A program made the translations under genes and the position numbers. A DNA stretch of 64,000 nucleotides, from positions 1,268,001 through 1,332,000 of the forward strand of contig NZ_AP022848.1 of NCBI RefSeq assembly GCF_011764485.1, read 5' to 3'. Positions 33,076 through 41,758 of the stretch are shown one piece after another. Each line of letters opens with the position of its first letter. Within the stretch, counting starts at the first letter, position 1. Source of the stretch: Bosea sp. ANAM02. GTDB lineage: Bacteria > Pseudomonadota > Alphaproteobacteria > Rhizobiales > Beijerinckiaceae. The notes under the pieces were generated by a model that made no database searches, had not been told where the DNA came from, and saw only the letters and a list, made by a program, of their open reading frames with translations.

Positions 33076-33153
33076 GCGTCATGCTCGGGCTTGACCCGAG
33101 CATCTCCTTCACGAGATTCTCGGGTCGGCGCTGCGCTTGCCCGAGAATGACGC
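33076..33153. repeat. Palindromic intergenic repeat, family D copy 1
   Basis: GCGTCATGCTCGGGCTTGAC at the left and GCCCGAGAATGACGC at the right form mirrored arms. Other copies are at 39099-39191 and 55374-55461. It lies between argH and lptM. Confidence 0.85.
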
Positions 33154-33226
33154 ATGCGGAGAGTCTCGCGCTCCGCCGCATCCTCCGCTAAGGTCCCGCC
33201 ACGTTTCGCCCCGAGGGTTCGTCTTC

Positions 33227-33490
33227 GTGCTTGATTCCCGCCTGAAACTCGGCCGCACCTTGCTGGTCGTCGGCCTTCTGGCTGTTGCGCTGGCCGCCTG
33301 CGGGCGCAAGGGGCCGCTTGAGGCCCCACCCAACGCGACCGGTGCCATCGACCTGCCGGACGACCAGATCGGCGCGAAGGAGAACGATCCGGCTTCGCTG
33401 GGTTCGGCCTCCGTATTGGCCAAGCCGCCCAAGGCCAACAGGGCGATCACCGTGCCGGACAAGCCCTTCGTCCTCGATCCGCTGATGTGA
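33227..33490 (+). CDS. lptM: LPS translocon maturation chaperone LptM-like lipoprotein
   Basis: An 87-residue lipoprotein resembling LptM (YifL), which assists oxidative maturation of the outer-membrane LptD translocon. The signal region RTLLVVGLLAVALAACGRKG carries the lipobox LAAC, with Cys at about residue 24. It is followed by the family hallmark CGRKGPLEAPP. Most of the rest is disordered and Pro/Asp rich. The start is GTG 33227 with GAGGG upstream; the longer upstream frame would bury the signal peptide. The position just before lysA is the usual synteny in proteobacteria. Confidence 0.85.
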   Translation: MLDSRLKLGRTLLVVGLLAVALAACGRKGPLEAPPNATGAIDLPDDQIGAKENDPASLGSASVLAKPPKANRAITVPDKPFVLDPLM

Positions 33491-33505
33491 TTTCGGTTCG
33501 CTCGC

Positions 33506-33612
33506 CGTCATCCCGGGCGACCGAAGGGAGATCCGGGATCCATGCCGGAGCGCTTCCGAAAAAGGTTCAGGCATGGATCCCGGCTCTACGCTTCACTCCG
33601 GCCGGGATGACC
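33506..33612. repeat. Palindromic intergenic repeat, family B copy 2
   Basis: GTCATCCCGGG and CCGGGATGACC form the outer arms. GGGATCCATGCCGGA and GGCATGGATCCC form the inner arms. It lies between lptM and lysA, inside what should be one operon. Confidence 0.92.
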
Positions 33613-33648
33613 GCGTGAGTTTCAGCAGGCCTTTCCAAGGTTAATCCC

Positions 33649-34938
33649 ATGCATCATTTCGCCTATCGCGACGGCTCGCTCCATGCCGAGGGCGTCGATC
33701 TCCAGCGCATCGCGGCCGAAATCGGCACGCCGGTCTATATCTATTCGAGCGCGACGATCGAGCGGCATTACAAGCTGTTCGAGGCCGCGATGAAGACGAC
33801 CGCGCCTGCCGGCAAGACCCATGTCTTCTACGCCATGAAGGCGAACGGCAATCTCGGCGTGCTGAAGACGCTGGGCGCGCTCGGCGCCGGCATCGACACC
33901 GTCTCGGAAGGCGAAGTGCGCAAGGCGCTGGCCGCCGGCATCCCGCCGGAGAAGATCGTGTTCTCCGGCGTCGGCAAGAGCGAGCAGGAGCTGCGCTTTG
34001 CGGTCGAGGCCGGCATCTACCAGGTCAATATCGAGAGCGAGAGCGAGCTCGACCTGCTCTCGAAGGTCGCCGCCTCGCTCGGCAAGCGCCAAGAGGCGGT
34101 GTTCCGGGTCAATCCGGATATCGGCGCCGGCGGCCATGCCAAGATCACGACCGGCTCCTCCGAGAACAAGTTCGGCGTCTCCTTTGAGGAGGTCGGCCGG
34201 CTCTATTCCCGCGCATCCAATATGCCGGGCGTTCGGATCATGGGCCTGGCCGTCCATATCGGCAGCCAGATCCGCGAGATCGACGCCTTCGAGGCGGCCT
34301 ATACCAAGATGGTCGCGCTGGTCGGCGACTTGAAGGGCGAGGGGCACCGTGTCGACCGGCTTGATCTCGGCGGCGGGCTCGGCATCCCCTACGACATTCC
34401 GAAGACCTTCGATTACGGGCCGGGACTGATCGAGGCCTATGCTGCGATGGTGGCCAAGGTAACGAAGGGGCTCGATGTCGAGCTCGGCTTCGAGCCCGGC
34501 CGCCTGATCGTCGGCAATGCCGGCGTGCTGCTGACGCGGGTGCTGCACCTCAATCCGCGCCCGACCAAGCAGTTCCTCGTCGTCGACGCGGCGATGAACG
34601 ACCTCGTCCGCCCGGCGATGTACGAGGCCTATCACGAGATCTGGCCGGTGTCGGAGCCGGCGGTCGGCGGGCCGGAGCTGGCCTATGACGTGGTCGGGCC
34701 GATCTGCGAATCGGGCGACACCTTCACGACCGGGCGCACGCTGCCGCAGCTCCGGCAGAACGACCTGATCGCCTTCATGACGGCCGGTGCCTATGGCGCC
34801 TCGATGTCCTCGACCTATAACCAGCGCCTGCTCGTCGCCGAGGTCATGGTCAAGGGCGACCAATACGCCGTGACGCGGCCGCGCCAGAGCTACGAGGAGC
34901 TCATCGGCACGGACAGGCTGCCGGGCTGGTTCGCCTGA
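33649..34938 (+). CDS. lysA: Diaminopimelate decarboxylase
   Basis: PLP-dependent fold-III decarboxylase (429 aa) that converts meso-diaminopimelate to lysine, the final step of the DAP pathway. The Schiff-base lysine is K64 in HVFYAMKANGNLG. Phosphate-binding glycines are in DLGGGLGIPYD, with EPGRLIVGNAGVLLTRVLH later. The second-subunit active-site residues CESGDTF and GAYGASMSSTYNQR are intact. It starts at ATG 33649 with AAGG upstream. The lptM-lysA pair and the following TIGR02302 gene are a conserved Rhizobiales neighbourhood as I recall. Confidence 0.97.
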   Translation: MHHFAYRDGSLHAEGVDLQRIAAEIGTPVYIYSSATIERHYKLFEAAMKTTAPAGKTHVFYAMKANGNLGVLKTLGALGAGIDTVSEGEVRKALAAGIPPEKIVFSGVGKSEQELRFAVEAGIYQVNIESESELDLLSKVAASLGKRQEAVFRVNPDIGAGGHAKITTGSSENKFGVSFEEVGRLYSRASNMPGVRIMGLAVHIGSQIREIDAFEAAYTKMVALVGDLKGEGHRVDRLDLGGGLGIPYDIPKTFDYGPGLIEAYAAMVAKVTKGLDVELGFEPGRLIVGNAGVLLTRVLHLNPRPTKQFLVVDAAMNDLVRPAMYEAYHEIWPVSEPAVGGPELAYDVVGPICESGDTFTTGRTLPQLRQNDLIAFMTAGAYGASMSSTYNQRLLVAEVMVKGDQYAVTRPRQSYEELIGTDRLPGWFA

Positions 34939-34964
34939 ACGTTCTCGTCTTTTTTCCAGAGAAG

Positions 34965-35129
34965 GCGCGGGGAACCCCTCTCCTGTAAGGAGAGGGGCAG
35001 GGGTGAGGTGTCGGCCGCTGGACCAGTTAATTTGCGGCCTCACCGCTGCGCAGCGACTACCTCACAGCTCACTCGGTGAGGGGCCTACCCCTCACCCTGC
35101 CCTCTCCCTCCAGGAGAGGGCTCCCCGCG
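34965..35129. repeat. Long palindromic intergenic repeat, family F
   Basis: CCCCTCTCCTGTAAGGAGAG is itself a hairpin. GGGGTGAGG and CCTCACCCC-type blocks pair across the element, and the outer arms GCGCGGGGA / TCCCCGCGC close it. It fills most of the gap 34939-35291. I see no gene in this gap. Confidence 0.8.
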
Positions 35130-35291
35130 CTGTCCGCGTTCTTCCTGTCCGGGCATGGCGTGTGCGTTCGTTCACGAAAGGCGGAGCGCTGTGCGTTGGT
35201 GGGTCTTCGCGCTGGCAATGCCACATTCCCGTGCTAGCCTGATTTGGTCAGGCGAGTTCAGACGGAAATGGGGGCTGCCCGGAGCGATGGC

Positions 35292-38015
35292 ATGAGCGAG
35301 GCAGAGCGCCGCAAGGCGCCCGACACGATCGACGGCATCCGGCAGCGGCTCAGCCGTCTCGCCGCCGCGTCGCGCCTTTCGCACGGCTGGGAGCGGCTAT
35401 GGCCACGGCTGTGGCTGCCGCTCGGTGTCGTCCTCGCCTTCCTCGCCGTGTCCTGGTTCGGATTGTGGACGTTTCTGCCCTGGTATGGGCGGATCACCGG
35501 CGTGTCCGCCTTTGCCGCAGCCTTTGCCGCAAGCCTCTGGCACGTCGCCCGCCTCGTCCTGCCGACGCATCGCGATGCGCTGACGCGGCTCGACCGCTCC
35601 GTCGCCGACGGCCACCGCCCGGCCTCGTCGCTGGAGGACAGTCTCGCGATCGGCTCGGCCGATCCGGTCTCGCAGGCCTTGTGGAAGCTGCATGTCGAGC
35701 GACAGAGCCGGCAGGTCGCCTCCCTGCGCGTCCAGCCGCCGCAGCCGCACATGGCCGGACACGACCGGCGGGCGCTGCGCGCCGTGCCGCTGCTTGCCGC
35801 CGTCACCGGCTTCTTCGTCGCGGGACCCGAGGTCACGCAGCGCCTCTCCGCCGCCTTCGACTGGAAGGGGCCGCCCGCCATCGCCGCCTCGACCCGGATC
35901 GACGCCTGGATCGATCCGCCGGCCTATACGCGCCTGCCGCCGATCCTGATCGATTTCGCCAAGCTCGCGAGCCCGAACCTGAGCGCGCCCGAGAAATCGG
36001 TCATCGTCGTGCGCATCGCCGGCAAGACGAACATGGACGTCGCCACGACCGGCCGTCTCGACCTGATCAAGCCAGAGGCGAAGGAGGGTGGAGGCAAGGG
36101 AGCCGAGGCGAAGGATGCGACCGCGAAGCCCGCCCAGCCGGTTGGCCCGCAGCAGGCCGTGCTGGAGAAGCGCTTCACGCTCGCCGGCAACGGCACGCTG
36201 AAGCTCACCGGCAGCGGAGCACCCGGAACCACGCTCACCATCACCTCGATCCCTGACCAGCCGCCGATCATCGCCTTCACCGATCCACCGAAGCCGGTGA
36301 CCGGGGCGCAGTCCGGTGGCCTGGGCATCACCTATAAGGCCAAGGACGATTACGGCATCGCCTCGATCGAGGTGAATGTCTCGCGCCCGGATACCGCCAG
36401 GGGCGGGCGTTCGCTGGTCGAGCCGCCGAAGCAGAACCTCGCCGTGCCGTCCTCCGCCTCGGGCGAGGAGGAGAACAGGAGCACGGTCGATTTCTCCGCC
36501 CATCCCTGGGCCGGCGCCAGGGTCAGGATGGTGCTGATCGCCCGGGACGAAGCCGGGCAGGAAGGCCGCAGCGAGCCGCTCGAGGTCGTGCTGCCGCAGC
36601 GCACCTTCACCAAGCCATTGGCCAAGGCGCTGGTCGAGCAGCGCCGCAAGCTCGTCATGGATGTCGAGGACCGCTCCAGGGTGCAGCTCGCCATGGATGC
36701 GCTGATGATCGAGCCCTCGCTCTTCATGAAGGAACCGGGCGTCTATCTGGGCATGCGGATGCTGACCGAGCGCCTGCGCCGCGCCGCCGGCGACGATGCC
36801 CTGCGCGAGGTCGCCGAGCTGATGTGGGCGATGGCGCTCCAGCTCGAGGACGGCGACATGTCCGATGCCGAGCGGGCGCTCCGCCAGGCGCAGGAGAACC
36901 TGCAGCAGGCATTGGAGCGGGGGGCTTCCGAGGAGGAGATCAAGAAGCTCACCGACGAGATGCGCCGGGCCATGGATAATTTCATGCGCCAGCTCGCCGA
37001 GCAGATGATGCGCCAACAGCAGCAGAACGGCGATCGCGATCAGGCCCGCCTGCCCGAGAATTTCCGCACGGTGACGCCGCGCGACCTGCAGAACATGCTC
37101 GACCGCATCGAGGAATTGTCGAAGCGCGGCGACATGGCCGAGGCGCAGCGCCTGATGGAAGAGCTCAACCGGATGCTCAACAATCTCCAGATGGCGCGCC
37201 CCGGCCAGCAGGATCCGCGCCAGCGCGAGATGAACCAGGCGCTCGGCGATCTCGACCGGATGACACGCGACCAGCAGAATCTGCGCGACGAGACCTATCA
37301 GAAAGAGCAGCGCCGCCAGCAGGGCCAGGCCCAGCGCGGCCAGCGCCCCGGCCAGCAACAGGCACGGCCCGGCCAGCGCGGCCAGCAGGGTCAACAAGGC
37401 CAGCGCGGCCAACAGGGCCAGCGTGGCCAGCAGCCGGGGCAGCAGCCCGGCGAACAGGGCGAGGACGGCGAAGGCGGCGAGGGCATGCAGGGCCAGAACG
37501 GCCAGGGCCTGTCGCAGCGCCAGCAGGCCTTGCGCGAGCGCCTGCAGGATCTGCAGCGCCGGATGCGCGGCATGGGTGCGCCGCAGAATGGCGAGCTCGA
37601 CGAGGCCGAGGACGCGATGCGCGAGGCGGAAAGCCAGCTCGGCCAGGGCCAGGGCGAGGGCGCGCTCGATGCGCAGGGGCGTGCGCTCGAAGCCCTGCGC
37701 AAGGGCGGGCAGAATCTCGCCCAGCAAATGCAGGGCCAGCCCGGCGAGGGCGAAGGCGAGGGGCAGGCTTATGGCGAGCCGGACGGGCGTCCCTCCGGCC
37801 GGCCCTCGGCGCAGCAGCGCGGCAGCGAGGATCCGCTCGGCCGGCCGCAGCGCCAGCGCGACTGGGCCGATGGCCGGGTCAAGGTGCCCGGCGCCGACGA
37901 GAGCGCGACCCAGCGGGCGCGGCGCATCCTGGAGGAGTTGCGCAAGCGGCTCGGCGATCCGCTGCGTCCGGCCGAAGAGCTGGACTATCTGGAGCGGCTT
38001 CTGCGCCGGAATTGA
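35292..38015 (+). CDS. TIGR02302/DUF4175 family membrane protein
   Basis: A 907-residue protein of the alphaproteobacterial TIGR02302 (DUF4175) family, function unknown. Two transmembrane helices lie near residues 40-90 (WLPLGVVLAFLAVSWFGLWT, VSAFAAAFAASLWHVARLVL) and another near 165. A large periplasmic part contains beta-rich segments (residues ~200-430). Next is a helical region with conserved FMKEPGVYLGMRMLTERLRR and then MDNFMRQLAEQMMRQQQQNG. A Gln/Gly-rich low-complexity tract spans ~680-840, followed by a conserved C-terminus (PADDLDYLERLL-like, here PAEELDYLERLL). GGAG lies 7 nt before ATG 35292. Confidence 0.88.
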   Translation: MSEAERRKAPDTIDGIRQRLSRLAAASRLSHGWERLWPRLWLPLGVVLAFLAVSWFGLWTFLPWYGRITGVSAFAAAFAASLWHVARLVLPTHRDALTRLDRSVADGHRPASSLEDSLAIGSADPVSQALWKLHVERQSRQVASLRVQPPQPHMAGHDRRALRAVPLLAAVTGFFVAGPEVTQRLSAAFDWKGPPAIAASTRIDAWIDPPAYTRLPPILIDFAKLASPNLSAPEKSVIVVRIAGKTNMDVATTGRLDLIKPEAKEGGGKGAEAKDATAKPAQPVGPQQAVLEKRFTLAGNGTLKLTGSGAPGTTLTITSIPDQPPIIAFTDPPKPVTGAQSGGLGITYKAKDDYGIASIEVNVSRPDTARGGRSLVEPPKQNLAVPSSASGEEENRSTVDFSAHPWAGARVRMVLIARDEAGQEGRSEPLEVVLPQRTFTKPLAKALVEQRRKLVMDVEDRSRVQLAMDALMIEPSLFMKEPGVYLGMRMLTERLRRAAGDDALREVAELMWAMALQLEDGDMSDAERALRQAQENLQQALERGASEEEIKKLTDEMRRAMDNFMRQLAEQMMRQQQQNGDRDQARLPENFRTVTPRDLQNMLDRIEELSKRGDMAEAQRLMEELNRMLNNLQMARPGQQDPRQREMNQALGDLDRMTRDQQNLRDETYQKEQRRQQGQAQRGQRPGQQQARPGQRGQQGQQGQRGQQGQRGQQPGQQPGEQGEDGEGGEGMQGQNGQGLSQRQQALRERLQDLQRRMRGMGAPQNGELDEAEDAMREAESQLGQGQGEGALDAQGRALEALRKGGQNLAQQMQGQPGEGEGEGQAYGEPDGRPSGRPSAQQRGSEDPLGRPQRQRDWADGRVKVPGADESATQRARRILEELRKRLGDPLRPAEELDYLERLLRRN
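37309..37520 (+). repeat. In-gene Gln/Gly-rich tandem repeat tract
   Basis: Short degenerate repeats of the type CAGGGCCAGCGCGGC and CAACAGGGC encode QGQRGQQ-like runs within the TIGR02302 protein. Such tracts can change length by slippage. Confidence 0.7.
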
Positions 38016-38045
38016 GCCGGGCTGTGCACTGGCGGCCAGGGTGAA

Positions 38046-38140
38046 CCGTCATGCTCGCCCTTGTGGCGAGCATCCACGTCTTGACCACCCGCGTTGCCTG
38101 ACGGAAGTCGTGGATGGTTGGGACAGGCCCGACCCTGACG
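38046..38140. repeat. Palindromic intergenic repeat, family A copy 4
   Basis: GCTCGCCCTTGTGGCGAGC forms the left hairpin. The right hairpin GGTTGGGACAGGCCCGACC is slightly decayed. It lies between the convergent TIGR02302 and DMT genes. Confidence 0.9.
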
Positions 38141-38159
38141 ATGACGTCTGATGGATGCC

Positions 38160-39020
38160 TCAGGCCTTCCGCCCGCCGTCGCCGCTCGCCACCAGCGCCC
38201 CGACCACGATGAGCGCGCAGGACGCTGCGAGCAGCCAGCTTGAAGGTGCATAGCCGAACAGCACGAGGATCAGCGTCGAGAGCACGGGGGCGGCATAGGA
38301 GGCGACGCCGAGCAGGGCGATGTCGCCCTGCTTCATGCCGATATCCCAGACGACGAAGGCGAGTCCGATCGAACCGAGGCCGAGGCCGAGCACGCCGCCC
38401 CATTCCACGGATGTCAGCGGCCAGAGCGTGCTCTCGAAGGCGAGATGGCAAGCGAGGGCCGGCACCGCGCAGCCCAGCATGGTCACGCAGAGGCTCTCCG
38501 AGGGCACGTTGGCGAAGCGGCGCGAGGCCACCGAATAGCTCGCCCAGACCAAGGCGCCGAGTGCGGCCAATACATGCCCGAGCGCCAGTCCGCCGCCGCT
38601 GCCGAGACCGCCGGAGACCAGCAGACCGGTCGCCACCAGCCCGATCAGCGCGCCGACGAGATGGCGGGGCTTGAGCCTGCCGCCCGGCAGCAGCGCGGCG
38701 AAGAGCACGATCAGCAGCGGCCAGAGATAATGAATCAGGTTCGCCTCGGCCGGCGGCGCGGTCTTCACGGCGGCATAATAGAGCGCGGTGTCGCCGAACG
38801 GGCCGTAGAGCCCGAGCGCGAAGGAGGCCGGCGTCGGACGGATGCGCGAGAGCTGCCCGCGCAGCGCCGTGATCGCGAGGATCAGCAGCCCGCCGATGAC
38901 GAAGGTCATGGCGACGAGCTGAAAGGGCGGGACACGGCCCGACATCGCCGTGAACAGCGCCAGCGTCGACCAGAGCAGGATGGCGCAGAAGCCGATGATG
39001 GTCGCGGTGCGGGAGGTCAT
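38160..39020 (-). CDS. DMT-superfamily transporter (YddG-like)
   Basis: A 286-residue inner-membrane protein with about ten predicted helices in two EamA repeats. The N-terminus ATIIGFCAILLWSTLALFTA and ANLIHYLWPLLIVLFAALLP resemble the YddG branch, which exports aromatic amino acids. The second repeat contains LGSIGLAFVVWDIGMKQGDI and a final VLSTLILVLFGYAPSSWLLA. The substrate cannot be assigned safely. No linked metabolic gene is present. Start ATG 39020 is preceded by GGAGG-poor sequence. Confidence 0.85.
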   Translation of the reverse strand: MTSRTATIIGFCAILLWSTLALFTAMSGRVPPFQLVAMTFVIGGLLILAITALRGQLSRIRPTPASFALGLYGPFGDTALYYAAVKTAPPAEANLIHYLWPLLIVLFAALLPGGRLKPRHLVGALIGLVATGLLVSGGLGSGGGLALGHVLAALGALVWASYSVASRRFANVPSESLCVTMLGCAVPALACHLAFESTLWPLTSVEWGGVLGLGLGSIGLAFVVWDIGMKQGDIALLGVASYAAPVLSTLILVLFGYAPSSWLLAASCALIVVGALVASGDGGRKA

Positions 39021-39098
39021 GAGCGGGCCGGGTATGAAGACCGCGCGGCGATAGCAGGTTTCGCCGGGCTTGCCGATGGGGACTTCTTTTCAGCTTGG

Positions 39099-39191
39099 CG
39101 TCATTCTCGGGCTTGACCTGAGAATCTCAGGATAGGGAGGCGCGGCAGCCTCCTCCGGCAAGAGATGCCCGGATCAAGCCCGAGCATGAGG
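39099..39191. repeat. Palindromic intergenic repeat, family D copy 2
   Basis: GCGTCATTCTCGGGCTTGAC and the mirrored GATCAAGCCCGAGCATGAG enclose a central GGGAGGC/GCCTCC pairing. It lies in the divergent DMT-MFS gap. Confidence 0.82.
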
Positions 39192-39285
39192 CATGAATGC
39201 TGCGCCGCAACCCAGCCTTGCAGCCATGGGCGTCATGCTCCCGACCCCGTTGACCATGAACAAAAGCAGGCTCATTGCCTGCATC

Positions 39286-40488
39286 ATGACCACGATCCCG
39301 CTGCAATCCGTCGCTCGCCGTCCGCTGATGCCGGTTCTGGCGGCGCTCAGCCTCGCGCATCTGCTGAACGATCTCGTGCAGTCGATGATTCCGGCGCTAT
39401 ATCCGTTGTTCAAGGAGAACTATCAGCTCGATTTCGTGCAGATCGGCCTGATCACACTCGCCTTCCAGGTGACCTCGTCGCTGCTGCAGCCGATCCTCGG
39501 CTTCGTCACCGACCGCAAGCCCTGGCCCTATGCGATGGTCGCCGGGATGTGCTCGACGCTGGCGGGCCTCTTGATGCTCTCCTTCGCCCATAGCTACGCC
39601 ATGGTCCTGCTCGCGGCGGGGCTGATCGGGCTGGGCTCGGCCGTGTTCCACCCGGAGGCGACGCGGATGGCGCGCCATGCCGCGGCCGGCCGGCAGGGGT
39701 TGGCGCAGGGCGTGTTCCAGGTCGGCGGCCATATCGGCTATTCGGTCGGCCCGCTGCTGGCTGCGGCCGTGGTGATGCCGCGCGGGCAGGAGAGCCTGTC
39801 CTGGTTCTCCGGCGTCGTACTGGTCGCGATGCTGGTGATGGGCTGGCTCGGCTCGCGCTATTCGGCGATGCGGCGCGAACAGAAATCGTCGTCGAGCCAT
39901 GCCGATGAAAGCGCGAGCCACGGCCTGCCGCGCGGGCGCGTGCTGCTGGCGATGGCCGTGCTGGTGATGTTGCTGATCTCGAAGAACGGCTACACGGCCG
40001 CCTTCACCTCCTATTACACCTTCTACCTGATCGAGCGCTTCGGCATCGAGATCCAGCTCTCGCAGATCATGCTGTTCCTCTATCTCGTCGTCGGCGCGAT
40101 CGGCGTGATCGTCGGCGGCATGATCGGCGACCGGATCGGCCGCGACCGGGTGATCTGGCTCTCGATCCTGGGCTCGCTGCCCTTCGCGCTGCTCTTGCCC
40201 CATGCCGACCTGTTCTGGACCGGCGTGCTCAGCATCATCGTCTCCTTCATCATGTCGAGCGCCTTCTCGGCGATCCTGATCTACGCGATCGACCTCGTGC
40301 CGCATCGGGTCGGCCTCGTCGGCGGGCTGTTCTACGGCCTGTCCTTCGGGCTCGGCGGGGTCGCTGCGGCGGGCATCGGCCTGCTCGCCGACAAGATCGG
40401 TATCATCGAGGTGTTCAGGATCTGCGCCTGGCTGCCGGCCTTCGGCCTGCTGACCTTCCTGCTGCCGAAGGGCGGGCGGCAGAGCTGA
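39286..40488 (+). CDS. MFS efflux transporter, fosmidomycin-resistance (Fsr) type
   Basis: A 400-residue major-facilitator protein with about 12 helices, closest by eye to the Fsr fosmidomycin efflux family. The first helix LMPVLAALSLAHLLNDLVQS followed by SMIPALYPLFKENYQLDFVQ is characteristic. PEATRMARHAAAGRQGLAQG and the second-half GGMIGDRIGRDRVIWLSILG match loop 2-3/8-9 motifs. The actual substrate is unknown. Start choice is uncertain: ATG 39286 gives the usual N-terminus, while ATG 39256 would add ten residues. Neither has a strong ribosome site. Confidence 0.87.
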   Translation: MTTIPLQSVARRPLMPVLAALSLAHLLNDLVQSMIPALYPLFKENYQLDFVQIGLITLAFQVTSSLLQPILGFVTDRKPWPYAMVAGMCSTLAGLLMLSFAHSYAMVLLAAGLIGLGSAVFHPEATRMARHAAAGRQGLAQGVFQVGGHIGYSVGPLLAAAVVMPRGQESLSWFSGVVLVAMLVMGWLGSRYSAMRREQKSSSSHADESASHGLPRGRVLLAMAVLVMLLISKNGYTAAFTSYYTFYLIERFGIEIQLSQIMLFLYLVVGAIGVIVGGMIGDRIGRDRVIWLSILGSLPFALLLPHADLFWTGVLSIIVSFIMSSAFSAILIYAIDLVPHRVGLVGGLFYGLSFGLGGVAAAGIGLLADKIGIIEVFRICAWLPAFGLLTFLLPKGGRQS

Positions 40489-40517
40489 GGCGGCTGCCAA
40501 TCTCCGGCGGGAAACAT

Positions 40518-40621
40518 GTGGGTCATCCCGGGCTTGACCCGGGATCCATTCCGGAACGCTTTCGTTGAAGGTTCAGGCATGGATCCCGGATCTCCGCTTC
40601 GCGGCGTCCGGGATGACCCAC
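40518..40621. repeat. Palindromic intergenic repeat, family B copy 3
   Basis: GTGGGTCATCCCGGG and CCGGGATGACCCAC form the outer arms. GGGATCCAT and ATGGATCCC form the inner arms. It lies between the convergent MFS and phbB genes. Confidence 0.92.
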
Positions 40622-40671
40622 GCATTTTAGACGAGCACGAAGCCTGGAACCTCGCTATGGCGTGATCGCTT

Positions 40672-40719
40672 CAAAAGCAAAAGACCCCGGAATCGCCGTC
40701 AAGCTATTCCGGGGTCTTT
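40672..40719 (-). terminator. Terminator after phbB, probably bidirectional
   Basis: AAAGACCCCGGAAT (40680-40693) and ATTCCGGGGTCTTT (40706-40719) form a perfect 14-bp stem. Read leftwards it is followed by TTTTGCTTTTG, which fits termination of the phb operon. Read rightwards it ends in TCTTT and may also stop MFS transcripts. Confidence 0.88.
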
Positions 40720-40757
40720 GATTTCAGCCACCCGCGCATGGCAGGCTGCGGGACCGA

Positions 40758-41483
40758 TCAGGCCATGTACTGGCCGCCATTGGCGGAGAGGGTCGAGCCG
40801 GTGATGAAGCCGGCATCGTCGCTGGCGAGGAAGACCACGGCGCGCGCGATCTCCTCGGGCTCGCCGAGGCGGCCGACCGGGATATGCGGCAGGATCGACT
40901 TCTCGATCACGGCCGGGTCGATCGCCCGCACCATCTCGGTCGCGATATAGCCGGGGCAGATCGCGTTCACGGTGATGCCGGCGCGCGCGCCTTCCTGGGC
41001 CAGCGCCTTGACGAAGCCGATATCGCCGGCCTTGGCGGCGGAATAGTTCACCTGACCCATCTGGCCCTTCTGGCCGTTGATCGAGGAGATGCAGATGACG
41101 CGGCCGAACTTGCGGGCGCGCATGCCTTCCCAGACCGGACGGGTCATGTTGAACAGCGAGTTCAGGTTGGTGCCGATCACGGCGTTCCACTGATCCTTGG
41201 TCATCTTGTGGAACATGCCGTCGCGGGTGATGCCGGCATTGTTGACCAGGATGTCGACCGGGCCGAGATCGGCCTCGACCTTGGCGATGCCGGCGACGCA
41301 GGAATCATAGTCCGAGACGTCCCATTTATAGGTCTTGATGCCGGTCTCGGCGGTGAACCTGGCCGCAGCCTCGTCATTGCCGGCATAGCTCGCGGCGACG
41401 CTGTAGCCGGCCGCCTTCAGACCTTTCGAGATCGCCTCGCCGATGCCGCGCGAGCCCCCCGTAACCAATGCCACCTTCGCCAT
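40758..41483 (-). CDS. phbB: Acetoacetyl-CoA reductase
   Basis: NADPH-dependent short-chain dehydrogenase (241 aa) that reduces acetoacetyl-CoA to (R)-3-hydroxybutyryl-CoA, the second step of polyhydroxybutyrate synthesis. The cofactor motif is VTGGSRGIGEAI (8-19), and NNAGITRDGMFHKM (81-94) is characteristic of PhaB. The active site is Ser~133 with Y147-x3-K151 in VNYSAAKAG. A FabG paralogue is the alternative, but the linkage to phbA and phaR supports PhbB. It is the last gene of phbA-DUF1737-phbB, 42 nt after the DUF1737 gene, and is followed by a strong terminator. Confidence 0.95.
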   Translation of the reverse strand: MAKVALVTGGSRGIGEAISKGLKAAGYSVAASYAGNDEAAARFTAETGIKTYKWDVSDYDSCVAGIAKVEADLGPVDILVNNAGITRDGMFHKMTKDQWNAVIGTNLNSLFNMTRPVWEGMRARKFGRVICISSINGQKGQMGQVNYSAAKAGDIGFVKALAQEGARAGITVNAICPGYIATEMVRAIDPAVIEKSILPHIPVGRLGEPEEIARAVVFLASDDAGFITGSTLSANGGQYMA

Positions 41484-41525
41484 AGGCCAGTCTCCCTTTC
41501 AGATGATTCCTGCGGCATTTCGCCG

Positions 41526-41741
41526 TTATTGTTCAGACAGTTCGAGCGTGGGCGCGTAATCCGCGTCCACGTCCTTGACGATGGCCTGGCCACAGATGAC
41601 CCGGCCCTGGACCGTATCGAAGGTCAGGGTGGGCTGGCCGTAGAGCGACCAGCCGAGGCTCAAAGCCTCGGAAACCCGATGACAGAAGGAGGCGTCATCG
41701 GGGCCGGTGAGATAGCGGTAGAGCGTCGTGCGCTTCGCCAT
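41526..41741 (-). CDS. DUF1737 small protein within the phb operon
   Basis: A 71-residue soluble protein matching what I know of DUF1737: YRYLTGPDDASFCHRVSEAL, then SLGWSLYGQPTLTFDTVQGR and CGQAIVKDV. No function is known. It is encoded 17 nt after phbA and 42 nt before phbB on the same strand, so it is almost certainly co-transcribed with the PHB genes. The size and compact alpha/beta pattern suggest a small binding or regulatory protein; that is inference only. Confidence 0.85.
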   Translation of the reverse strand: MAKRTTLYRYLTGPDDASFCHRVSEALSLGWSLYGQPTLTFDTVQGRVICGQAIVKDVDADYAPTLELSEQ

Positions 41742-41758
41742 GGGCGGGGCGCTTTGTC

